From Strongylocentrotus droebachiensis (lineage: Eukaryota; Echinodermata; Echinoidea; Camarodonta; Strongylocentrotidae): DNA of 64,000 nt. Position 1 is the first letter of the stretch. The number at the start of each line of letters is the position of its first letter. The DNA lies in NCBI GenBank assembly GCA_035222895.1, contig JAVYIG010000644.1, positions 323,501-387,500 of the forward strand, read 5' to 3'. Below are positions 1 through 12,100 of the stretch, in pieces. The notes beneath the pieces were generated by a model, which worked only from the letters and a program-made list of their open reading frames with translations, made no database searches and was not told the DNA's origin. The translations under genes were made by a program, and so were the position numbers.

Positions 1-140
1 TAACGGCCGTGGACCCGGTTGTGGAAAGCTAAATGCCTCTCAAGTGAACTTTCAGTGGTCCGTATCTGGTGCTCAGTTCGAAGAGGGCGTCCTAAAAATG
101 AATAAACGAGGACTCCGGTTTCCACCAAGATCTCTACCCG
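1..140 (+). CDS. REJ gene visible exon 1 (partial)
   Basis: The open frame (first base is a codon end) reads through NFQWSVSGAQFEEG and ends RSLPG at a GTAGGT donor, phase 1. The F-x-W-S-V pattern followed by a basic stretch and a S-L-P-G turn fits the start of a REJ module repeat. The exon continues left of the window. Confidence 0.75.
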
Positions 141-3100
141 GTAGGTAACCAACTTACGCTGATTCAAATCTCAGTCATTGTTTGTTGGATGGAAAAGAAA
201 AGAATTGTGTACAATCAGAAGTTGTATTATGACTTGTGTATGTGTGTGTGTGTATGTTGATCATTAGGTATAATACTAATAATAATAATAATATTTAGCT
301 TTTATATAGTGCTTAATACAAATGTCTCTAAGCGCTTTACAAACATACTATTACCCCGGTCATTGGATTTAGTGCTTGCCCGCATACATTGTGTGCACAA
401 TCTCCACTCACTGGGGAGCATTCCAGCCAGGCGTTACTTGACGCTCAAAAACTGTATACACTTAGATCACTGGGACCTTGATCGTGACATATGGAGCCGA
501 TGACCCTACGACCTCATCCAAGACGGCAACATTTATTACGGCCTACACATTTTTTTCTTCACATTGCAGCGCCATGAATAATTTAACTGGAATATATTCA
601 TGTTTTACTAGACAACCAGGAAACACACATATCACTGCCTCCTAGACCGTGACCTTTGGAGATGATAACCCCACGACCTCGCCCAAGACGGCAACATTTA
701 TTACAGTATTCAATTTTTGTTTTCGGTACGGAGGACATACTGTGTATGATCGAATCTCTTTGTTTGTTTTATATTGCAGCGCCCTCAAATGTCACGAGAA
801 TACATTTATGTTTTACTTGACAACCAGGAAACACGGATATCACCGCGACCTTGATTGTGACCTATGACCTACGACCTCGCCCAAAAGGGTAACATTAATT
901 ACGACCTACAAAACTCGTTTTCATAATCAAATTTCACCAGATTAAATTTATGTTCCACTTGACATCCAGGTAACACGGAGATCACTGCAACCCTGACGCT
1001 GACCTATGAAGCTCATAACCCCACGACCTCGCCCCAAAAAGGCGATATTAATTATGACCTACAAACTCTTTTTCCAAATTAAATTTCACCAGATTGAATT
1101 TATCTTCTACTTAACATCCAGGTAACACGGAGATCACTGCAACCCTGGTGCTGACCTATATGGCTGATACTGAAATGACCTTGACCCGAACAGTGACCTT
1201 CACCACGGCCTATGAACCCCTCGTAGCACGTATCAAAGGCGGTGAACGCAAGACAACTGGAGAAGCTTCCAGTCCCTTCGACCTAGACTGCTCGCTGTCC
1301 AGGGATCCAAACTTTAATGGCGATGAACCCGATGCGGGACTCAGGTTTCGATGGGGCTGTTGGCAGGTAGGTCATGTGACAGTGTTTAGCCAATAACACC
1401 CTTTCTTAAATATTCGATGACTAGCATGGAAAGGGTATGTCGCCTTTGAGAGACGCATTATGGCTCATGGCATGGGCACACAGAGGATTTTTGTATGTTG
1501 GGAAAAGGGGTAAAATGCAATAAATTATTAAAAAATTATTGCATTTTTTATTTTATTTTTATGGAAACTGCCCCCTACCCTAGCCCCCGCTGCGTACAGT
1601 CATGGTTCAGTGACGAAGCAATGGCCTCCTAACTTTGAGGCTGTTCAGACCGGCAGAGATAGCGCGGTCTAGCACGCGCTAGACCGCGCTGTCTCTGCGG
1701 TGTGGAAGGTACAACGTCGTTACGGTCCGCCCAACAGCGAGCCACGGCGAGCCAAAACGGCGTGCCACTGGAGCACCTCTTGGGGGTGGTCCACGAGAGA
1801 TAGCGCGGTCTAGCGCGCGCTAGACCGCGCTATCTCTGCCGGTGTGAACCCGAGCTACGATAGCACGCCGGAAGTCATCGTTCTACACGCGGGGAATTTT
1901 ATACTCATTCTATTTTGGTGCGATCTGAATCTGAATCGGTACAACTCAACACTCCGGGTTCGTAATAGCGCGCGAAATCTTTGACCGCTCTGACCTCATG
2001 ACGTCACGCGTCATGGCAACAGGACCTCTCAAAAAAGGGGTGCTACGATAGACCGCGCTATCTCACTGTGGTGTGAATCCGGCGAATGCCAATGGGCGGA
2101 CCGTGGGTCACGCTACGATAGCGCGATCCACGATACGCCCACGGTCCCCCCCCCCCCCACCCCTTGCGGTGTGAACAGCCTCTGTGAGGCCCCAGGATCA
2201 AAACCGTGTCGATGTGCTATATTAGTGCCTTTTTGTGGGGCATTAATCCTCATTACTGTCATTTATGACTTAAGGGCGTAGGTCCCATATTTGATAAGCA
2301 TAGAAGCATACACATGCTTTAGCAGTCACGCAAAACACACAAGTGCAAATTATTATTCAATAAAATCTGAGAATGTATACTTTTATCTAGATCTATTATT
2401 TTTAAATTATTTTTTAAATAATTCCATAAATTGGGGTAAAACAACAATATTCCACCTATGTGAGCAACAGTGTACATAACTTCATGTTACTTTCTAGATT
2501 CTTTAAAGGTGAAATTCAAAGAAAATCACAAATATGACAGCTAATGTATCACTAGAAACTGGTAAGCTAACAGATGGCCATCGTACAAGTTATAGGTCAA
2601 CTACATATCGGGGGATTTATAAAAATACAAATACAACCACCTCTGTAGCAGCTGGGATATACGAGAGAATCGCCGGAAAAATAACGATGTTTAATGACGT
2701 CACTATATGGACCAACCCTGCCCAAGCAGACGACATCCAATATAGTCAGGTGGCTTAGCGTCAAATTTGTCGATTATCGTTACTTGCCGGATAAAAGCAC
2801 CATTTTTGGTACAGGGCTCCCTTAGGACCTACTAAACGATATTAGGATAGGAGCCTCCGGCAAAAAAATCAATTTAAGGGTGTGGGGGCGGGGCGTTTTT
2901 TGGAGCCCCCAAATAATTTTATAACATTGATTTGTAGATGTACAAATGCCATTTTTGGTACAGGGCTTCCCTAGGACCTACTGAACGATATTAGGGTGGG
3001 AGCCCCCAGCAAAAATATCATATAAGGGTGTGGGGCGGGGGCGTGGCCTCGTAGCCCCCAAATAATTTAGAAGGCAATATAACATTTATTTGTTGTTGTA

Positions 3101-6100
3101 TAAATGCCATTTTTGGTAGAGAGCTTCCTTAGGACATACTAAACGATATAAGGGTAGGAGCCCCCGGCAAGAATATCATATATGGGTGTGGGTCGGGGGC
3201 ATCGCTTCGTAGCCCCCAAATAATTTAGAGTGTAATTTAACATTTATTTGTTGTTGTTACAATTGCCACTTTTGGTACAGGGCTTCCTTAGGACCTACTG
3301 AACGATATCAGGGTAGGAGCCCCCGGCAAGAATATCATATAAGGGCGTGGGACAGGTGCGTCGCCTCGTAGTCCACAAATAATGTGTAAGGTAATATAAC
3401 ATTGATTTGTTGTTGTACAAACGCCATGGGCCCCCAATCACCCGTATATGAATATGTATGCCGGGGGCTCCTACCTTACCATCATTCAGCAGGTCCGAAT
3501 GAAGCCCTGTACCAAAAATGGCGTTTGTACAACAACAAATCAATGTTTTATTACATTACAAATTATTTGTGGACTACGAGGCGACGCACCTGTCTCACAC
3601 CTTATATGATATTCTTGCCGGGGGCTCCTACCCTGATATCGTTCAGTAGGTCCTAAGGAAGCCCTGTACCAAAAATGACATTTGTACAACAACAAATAAA
3701 TGTTATATTACCTTCTAAATTATTTGGGGGCTACGAAGCGACGCCCCCGCCCTACACCCTAATATGATATTCCTGCTGGGGGCTCCTACCCTAAAATCAT
3801 TCAGTAGGTCCTAAGTAAGCCCTGTACCAAAAATGGCTAATGTACAACAACATATAAATGTTATATTACCTTCTAAATTATTTGGGGGCTACGAGGCAAC
3901 ACCCCCGCCCCACGCCGTTATATGATATTTTTGTCGGGGGCTCCTACCCTAATATCGTTCAGTAGGTCCTAAGGATGCCCTGTACCAAAAATGGCATTTG
4001 TACAATAACAAATCGATGTTATATAATTATTTGGGGGCTCCAAAAAACGCCCCCGCCCCCACACCCTTAAATTGAATTTTTTGCCGGGGGCTCCTATCCT
4101 AATATCGTTTAGTAGGTCCTAAGGGAGCCCTGTACCAAAAATGGTGCTTTTATCCGGCAAGTAACGATAATTTCACTAAGCCACCTGACTAATAGAGGAT
4201 GAACATAATTGCAAAGCTATTATTTCTCCAATTATAATGAGTTTAGTGTATTTAAATGTAATGGCATGTCAAACCATTCAAAAGGGGATATGACCCGATT
4301 CTCATTTGTTCCCTCTTGAAACGCCGAACATACCCTGGTGTGTGCAGCTGAATATACAATGGCGTCTTATTTTGTTTACAAGCAACAGATTCCTTTATTT
4401 TTGTATCGCTGCATTTGTCATCAAAATAAAACCATGCGCGGGGTTTAGAATGAGGCAATAGATTATACATTTAGCCTGACGGTAGTGAAGTAAGAGAAAG
4501 AACTCAAAAGAAGATGAAAACACAGGAACTGAAAATGTGTGAGATGTCATGGGGCATCGTCTGCTTGTGCAAGTCATGTCCATACTGTGATCTCACACAT
4601 CTCAGCAGTTTTCGGAGAGCTCTTCATGTGCTATGCCGGGGCTGTATTTCAGCGTTTTGTAATTTATAATAATCATTACTTCGAATATTTCCAAGCATTG
4701 AATTTTAATAACCTTGTCGAATCAAAGTTTCAACTTTGCAATAATGAAAATAAAGTTTTTTTTTTAAATCAATGAATATCTACTTAAGGAGACTGATAAA
4801 AAGGAATGCAGCACTACATACTCATCAACGGAAGCTGTTTTGACAGTTGACCCTTCCGAGTTGACAGCTGGGAAGGCCTATTCTTTCTCTTGTTACGTCA
4901 CAAAGGCCGACTTTGACGGTGAAGAACACAGTAGTGTGACGGTCGATGTTACGGAAAACAATCCACCTCAGGTAAAGTTTTAGATATATAATGATATACC
5001 GTATAGTCATATATATAAACTATTTGCTGAATATCATAGTGATTGAGACGAATTCAATTTTTACCTATAGTATTACGAAATAATTTTAAAAATTACATTT
5101 TCATTATAACTATGAAGCTCAGAATCAAATAGTTATGCAGGTCGCTCAAACGAATTAATTTAGAAGAAAAATCTAATGCGGATACAAATACATCCCATGT
5201 AGATTAGTTTACGTATCTCTTTCCAAATAAGAATAACATTTTTTTTTTGGGATATCCTTTAGATGTGGATATATTCTTTATCTTGCATTGTTTACTGCAA
5301 TATGTCCAACTATGATGTATATACATCTGTAACAAACTATTTCCAACTAGATGTACCCATCATGATGTTTTCGTTTGAATGGTGTTATACCTTGATTCAA
5401 ATGTACACCACATTTCCGAGATTAAAGATCTTTCCCGATACATATATATACATATATATTTTATATAACTTTTTTTAGGGGGGGGGGGGGAGTAGAGAGT
5501 CTTTCTTAAACTACTTAACTTTTGGAACAGTTATGTTTAAAGCATGACGGCTCCTTGGTCAAGGCGTCTTCAGAGATATTCCCCCTTCATGTTTTTCCTA
5601 CTTTAAAACATTGCTTACTTGCACTGGCAGATTTCGCTGGCCCTGCTCCAATCGAAGGACGGATCTTATAGACCGAGGAGAGACGTAGAGATACGGGCCA
5701 ACGTCAGGGGTGATGACATCAGCGAAATGAGTTGGGAGGACGTAGGTGGCGGTCTTGATGGATTGGGGGAAGACGAATACACGGAGTTCAAAGACGTAAC
5801 ACAGACGGATGCAGAGACAACAGTAACTACTTCCGAGGTCACACGTTCAGCTAAGCCATATGCTGTCAGGTTCGGACAGTACTACTCTCTTCTGAAAATT
5901 AACAACGGTATGAAAAATGAAACATCATTCTTAATGCTTAACCCTTCGGTTGCTTTCTTTTCCATTTTGAACGTTTGCTCGATTGACACATGTGCAATTT
6001 CGCACAAAATGGCAGGCACCGAATGAGGGAAAAGGTTGCTTTCTTGAAACACAAAGGGTTAGCAAATTATTAATTTCCGGTCTTGGTTAGCTCCAAAACA

Positions 6101-9100
6101 ACCGCTTACAAAAAAGTATTACAAAATCGGAGCACAAACACAACATAAAACATATTGTATGGTTATTATTCTCTCTCCTTCTTTCTGGGTTTCTGTATCT
6201 TCTCTTTCTCTACGTTCATGTTCATGGTGCTATTCACTTTATCTGATGAGGATGGTTATAATGACATTATTTTCCTTCTTCATTTACTTACTCTTTTTCT
6301 CTTTTTATTCTTACTTTTCTGTTCCCTTCTACAGCAACCCTCGAAGCCGGTTCTCAGTACAGTGTACAGTTTAGCGCCCTCAACGGGGAAGACACTGGTT
6401 CTTCAACAATTGACTTCCAGGTTCTTGGAAAGGTAACTGGTTGCCAGTTTGAGTTTGGTGGAGACGAGACGTACGTGGATACTGCTTCCGATGTAAGTCT
6501 AAGTGATGTTCATAAAACTATTTGTGTATTGTACCGGAGTGTTGGCTCAGTCAGTAGAGCGTCCGCCTCACAACCGGGAGGTCGTGGGTTCGAACCCAGG
6601 CCGTGTCATACCAAAAGACGTTAAAGATAAAGGTGAGTTCTGCTAATGCGATTGCATTGTGAAAAATAAGGTGTGGAATGGATCAAAAAAAGTTGATCAT
6701 GTAGAGCATGTAAGTATTGGTGTGCACTGCAAGGTTCTGGAGTCATCAAAATCTTAATAAATTTGGCCCAGTCTTAAAAGTAACAAGCAGTATACACAGA
6801 AAGATATATATAAGACTACACAAATGGTGTCGGGGCTAGTACTACCTTGATGTCCTTGTCTATCTATGCTCATTACTCAGCCAGTATACATTTTCTTCAA
6901 AAATTGTTAGGCACATGACATTTATTTATAATATAAAACATTCAGTGTAAGTTTCGTTTGATTCTGTGAGAATTCATTTTCTTTTTTTACCAGAACTCAA
7001 GTTTATCTTTAATATTTGACACTTACGTCGGATATGATTTTAGATTGTCATAATTACTGTCTTTGATACTGACTTCGATACAGTCTTCTACACTGACCTG
7101 GGCAATGTTTCAACTCTGCTTAGTACAATAAACTCATTAGACATTAACATAATTTCACTTAATGCTAAATATATTACTCATTGCGGATGTAGTATCGAAA
7201 ATAATATCGCTAGTGATATTCGTTTGTCTCGCAATGTGGTCAATAAGGAATCTAAAAGTTCACGACGTTTCGTGTGCTATTTGCAACACTTCGTCTGGTG
7301 ATAATAACTACTGTAAGCAAGGGTCTTTTATACTCTACGGGAGGACCGGCGGAGCGGTCCATAATTCGATCGATAATTGGAACAATAACGCACAATGCCT
7401 AATGGTCGACGCACACGGTGAGCGACCAATCACGAGGCCGCTGGTTCGGCCGCTGGTTCGGCTAATGCACCAGGCCTATTGGCCGATGCATACGGTACTC
7501 AACCAATCAACGGGCCGCTGGCTCGGACCGTCTGCTGAATGGAATCTACCGGTGTTGGCTGGCAGGACGGCGAGTGTCATAGCGACGTATCGTCCGCGTC
7601 CAAAATTCGGGGATATCGATCCCGTTGTCTCTGTTAAAATTATTAGGATTGAGACGGATATTGATAGCTTCTTTCACCCTCCGTGTATACCAATGCCGTT
7701 CCTGGGAAAGGCACTGAACCCCGTCCCAGTCTGGTTGATGCTGGTTATCCCAAGCATGTTCGGCTACGGCTGAGTTGTCAGTTCGGCGGAGTCTGACGTC
7801 CCTCTTATGCTCAGTGATTCTTTCTTTTATCGGACGGGCAGTTTCACCGATGTAGGATCTATCACATCCTTTACAAGGGATGTTGTACACAATGCCGTCC
7901 CGTCAATGTGGAGGAATTGGATCCTTGGGGCGTGTAAGTTGTTGACGTAGGGTGGTATCTGATCTGAAAACCGTTCGAATACCATGGCTCTCTAGGCGGC
8001 GCTTGAGTTGTTGGGAGACCTCATCAATGTACGGCAAGACCGTAAAAGTCTTGTATACCTTCTGATCCCTGGGTTCCGACGATCTATTCTTGGTATTGTG
8101 TATAAAACGGCGTGGGTAACCATTGAGACTCAGGGCACTGCGAACACGGGTCCGTTCTTGGCATGGCTGTTGTGGACTTGTCACAATGCGTGAAGCTCTG
8201 TCAAATAGACATTTCACTAGACCTCTCTTCACCGATATGGGATGGTGAGAGTCAAATGTTATGTACTGGTCTATGTGGGTAAGGTCCTATAGACTGAGGT
8301 GGAGAGCTTATGGTTGTCGTGTCTATGAACTAGAGCAGGCCTTCTCAACTGGCGGCGCGCGCGCCACTCGTGGCGCTTGCGGTCAGTCAGAGTGGCGCGC
8401 GGCTGTTCCAAAAAAATAATTTAAAAAAAATAATTAAAAAAAATAAAATTCAAGAAATAAAAAATAAAAAAAAGAATATTTGAAAATAAAAAAACTAAAA
8501 AGTTGAGCCCAAAATGTTAGCAAGCCATTTTGTTTGTTTTATTTTACTTCATTTTGACATTTTCCGTGTTTATTGCACCAAAATAACTACATATAAATTA
8601 ACTTCCAGTGTAGATTTTAGCCAGGAATTGTATTAATTAATTCACATCAATATGAAATTATGATTGATGTTTTATGGAACAAAAAGGTGTTAAAATTGCG
8701 ACATCTGGGCCTTAAAAAAGCCCTAAAATCCACTAGCTTCCGGGGGCTTCGCCCCTGGACCGCACCCGCTATCGGCTCGGTCGCTACGCTCCCTCGAAAC
8801 ACAGTCATCAAACATACAGGTTGGCACTTCAACCTCAATAAATTTTTGTTTTGGCGCTTCTAAGAAACTAGTTGAGAAGGCCTGAACTAGAGTGTCTAAG
8901 AATGCTATCTTCCCTTCACACTCTATCTCTGATGTGAACTGGATGGTTGGTTCAAGGCTATTCATGTGTTTAAGCAGCTTATCTGTTTCAGAGATGGAAA
9001 CTATGATGAAGGTGTCATCTACGTATCTCTTTCAAACACGAGGAATGCAAGAGAGGGGACATGTGTCCAACGCTTCTTCTTCGAAACTCTCCATGTATAG

Positions 9101-12100
9101 GTTGGCCACGACAGCCAAGACTGGACTGCCCATGGCTGCCCCTTTTGTCTGTTCATAGTATGAACCTTTATACAGAAAAAAAGACTGGGACGGGGTTCAG
9201 TGCCTTTCCCAGGAACGGCATTGGTATACACGGAGGGTGAAAGAAGCTATCAATATCCGTCTCAATCCTAATAATTTCAACAGAGACAACGGGATCGATA
9301 TCCCCGGATTTTGGATGCGGACGATACACCGCCATGACACTCGCCGTCCTGCCATCCAACACCGGTCGATTCCATTCAGCAGACGGTCCGAGCCAGCGGC
9401 CCGTTGATTGGTTGAGTACCGTATGCGTCGGCCAATAGGCCTGGTGCATTAGCCGAACCAGCGGCCGAACCAGCGGCCTGGTGATTGGTCGCTCACCGTG
9501 TGCGTCGACCATTAGGCATTGTGCGTTATTGTTCCAATTATCGATCGAATTATGGACCGCTCCGCCGGTCCTCCCGTAGAGTATAAAAGACCCTTGCTTA
9601 CAGTAGTTATTATCACCAGACGAAGTGTTGCAGATAGCACACGAAACGTCGTGAACTTTTAGATTCCTTATTGACCACATTGCGAGACAAACGAATATCA
9701 CTAGCGATATTAATTTCATACCTTCTTTAACTCTTAAGCTGCCACCCATACAATTCACCCAGTGCCACAGTGCTAATTCCTATTGTGCCACAGTGCCAAT
9801 CTCCTGCGTGCCAAGTTAATTTTAAGGTTGGTTCAAGTGCGTGTTATTTAAATCTTTAAAAAAAACAAATCGCTGAATTACTCGAGAAAATCCAATCTGA
9901 CTGTTGTATACAAAGACGCGTAATCCAAAGCCGATAATCTGATGCACGCGATGGTACTTTCAATAGCGCTGCAAAAGCACTCAGCACGCTGCAATGGGCA
10001 TGAACAATAACTGTTATTACATCTGCGCGCTAGCGCGCACAAAGCACCGTAGCGGTGGCTCGCTAGCATGAACTTGGCTTTCAATCGATAGCACGCTCGC
10101 GTGCACATGGCATTATAACAATAGCGCGCTAGCAGTCTCATGGCAGGATAAGAGTTAACCCGTCTTTGACACTGCTTTTTTTTACCGTCAGTAGCACTGT
10201 CTTTAACACTGATATGTATATGTTTATTCAAGTTTTAATTACAAAGAGGGTAAGTACATTCAGAAAAAACTGCTTTCCAAGTACGCCCTCTACTATATAG
10301 GGTAGTGTCCTGGACACTATCGGTTGCACTATCTTTGGCACCGCTTTTCAAACTTTCATCAGTTTTCTCGTCAAAGCTGTCTTTCACACTATTTTTTACA
10401 CTGTATTTCATACTATCGTTTACACTGACTTTTATACTATTCTTTACACTGTATTTGAGACCGTATTTTGCAATTACTTTGACCGTGCTTTTCATATCAG
10501 CATTGACATTCTCGTCAATACTGACAACGTCTTTGTCCCTCTCTCTCTCTCTCTCTGTTGGACTGTCTTTAGAGAGAAGGTTGTGTTCTGGGAAGAGGTG
10601 AAAAATAATTTGTGAGCGTTTTCATTTTTATTATGCAAGTGTGTAAGAACATCAGATAAGACATGTTCCTTGAGAAGCATGGTTCTTCAAATGCCTTCAT
10701 ATTCTAAATATATCATGTAACATCGTAAAACTCGGGGGTAGGATTTTTACGCCACGTGTTCGTGTAGTCCCATAATTATACATCTTTCTGTGTACAGTGT
10801 TCGTAACTTTACCAAGACTTTGCCAAATTTCTTATTATTTTGATGATTCCAGAACCTTGCAATACACACATATTCTTATATGCTAGATGATCAACCTTTT
10901 CTGGTCTATTCCACACTGTTTCTTTCACAATGCAATCGCATGACCAGAACTCAACTTCATCTTTAACACCAGCTTTGACAATCTCTTTAACACTTTCGCA
11001 CTGTCCTTTACACCATCTGTCACACTGACTTTAACAAGTTCTTTGACACAATCTTCGAAACTTTTTGTTTATACTGGCTCTGTCCCAGATACTCTATTTA
11101 AAACTATCTCTGCTATACTTGAAACTTTGTTGGTTTCGAATCCAGGTAAAATAAACTGTTCTTGACACTGTATTGACAACGTCTTTGTCCCTCACTCTTT
11201 TGCTGTTAAAACTATACTTGACAGTGTCTTTGAAACTGTCCTTCTTACGATCATTGACACTGACTTTAACACGTTTTTGACAACATCTGGGCCTCGTTGC
11301 ACACAACTTACCATTGATGGTAACTTTGACATCAACGGCAACTACCATGGTAACATGTCTCAACAGCCAATCACAATCAAGGTTTCCATGGTAGTTACCA
11401 TTGGTGGCAAAGTTACCATCAATGGTAAGTTTTGTGCAACGGGGCCCTGTCTTGCTGTTATACTGGCTCTGTCCCTGATACTGTATTTGAAACTACCCCT
11501 GCTATTATCTTTTAAACTGTTTTTATCGAATCCAGGTAATGTACACTGTCCAGTCATGCTCTGCAGATGAGGACAAGGTCCTTACTTACCAGGCCTTTGC
11601 TAAGGTATCCTTAGAGGACGGGCAGACCTCTATGCGTCTCCTCGGTCAGACTTCGGAGTTGCCCGAGCTCCAGGTTGACCACGACGTCTACGATAAGGTC
11701 CAGAGCAAGATAGAAGCCGGTGAAACAGTGCCTTTCAAAGTCGGCGTTAGGGTAAGCACTAGTATTCACGACTCTTCCCCTATTAAGGTTGCTCAAACTT
11801 GGGTATATAGAGGGCAGCACACTGAGCCAATGGGTGTTACGCTCCTGTGCGAACTAGCAGGGGCGGATCCACGTAGCAATTATTCCGGCCCGCCCCCCCC
11901 CCCCCCCCCCTAGCCCCCCAAAACGATACAAAATAGGATAATAACGTAAAGTCAACCTTTATAAAAAAAAAAAAAAGCGTTCCCCCCCCGCTTATTCGCC
12001 GGCCGGCTGAGTCGGCACTACATTTTGTATTAAGATTTGGCTACCCCCCCCCCCCCTTGACGCCGTCTAGAACCTCTGCAGGCGCGGATCCTCGGGGGGG

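Larger units (their letters stand above)
7150..9722 (-). mobile_element. Penelope-like retroelement, degraded, with inverted arms
   Basis: Reading the minus strand, 9165-8893 shows reverse-transcriptase sequence with GAAMGSPVLAVVANLYMESF and a YVDDTF catalytic box. The frame resumes at 8327 after an insertion (STSVYRTLPT). 8232-7903 gives the RT end (LPYIDEVSQQLKRRL, GIRTVF), and 7890-7546 gives a GIY-YIG-type endonuclease (SYIGETARPIKERITEHK). This RT plus GIY-YIG order is diagnostic of Penelope elements. A TGA interrupts the RT near 9050. Arms of about 530 bp at 7201-7732 and 9180-9709 are inverted copies carrying the endonuclease C-terminus and terminal sequence, so the right arm reads in the plus direction. 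Confidence 0.85.

Noticed and set aside
2745-4189. Regularly spaced repeats that could suggest a CRISPR array
   Set aside because: Units are 150 bp, mirrored in two arms, in an animal intron; there are no short repeats with unique spacers.
6533-6607. Functional tRNA gene
   Set aside because: The A and B boxes are good, but I could not confirm full cloverleaf pairing, and the intronic position and adjoining repeat favour a SINE head.
7162-7773. 203-residue plus-strand ORF, and a 196-residue mirror at 9168-9758
   Set aside because: Antisense shadows of the Penelope arms; the minus-strand GIY-YIG frame at 7546-7890 is the real coding sense for the left arm.
10235-10495. Minus-strand ORF with repeated V-K-D-S
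   Set aside because: It is produced by the degenerate minisatellite.
11539-11913. Extension of REJ exon 6 into a proline-rich C-terminus
   Set aside because: The reading continues past a strong GTAAGC donor into a transposon with C runs; splicing at 11751 keeps the phase.
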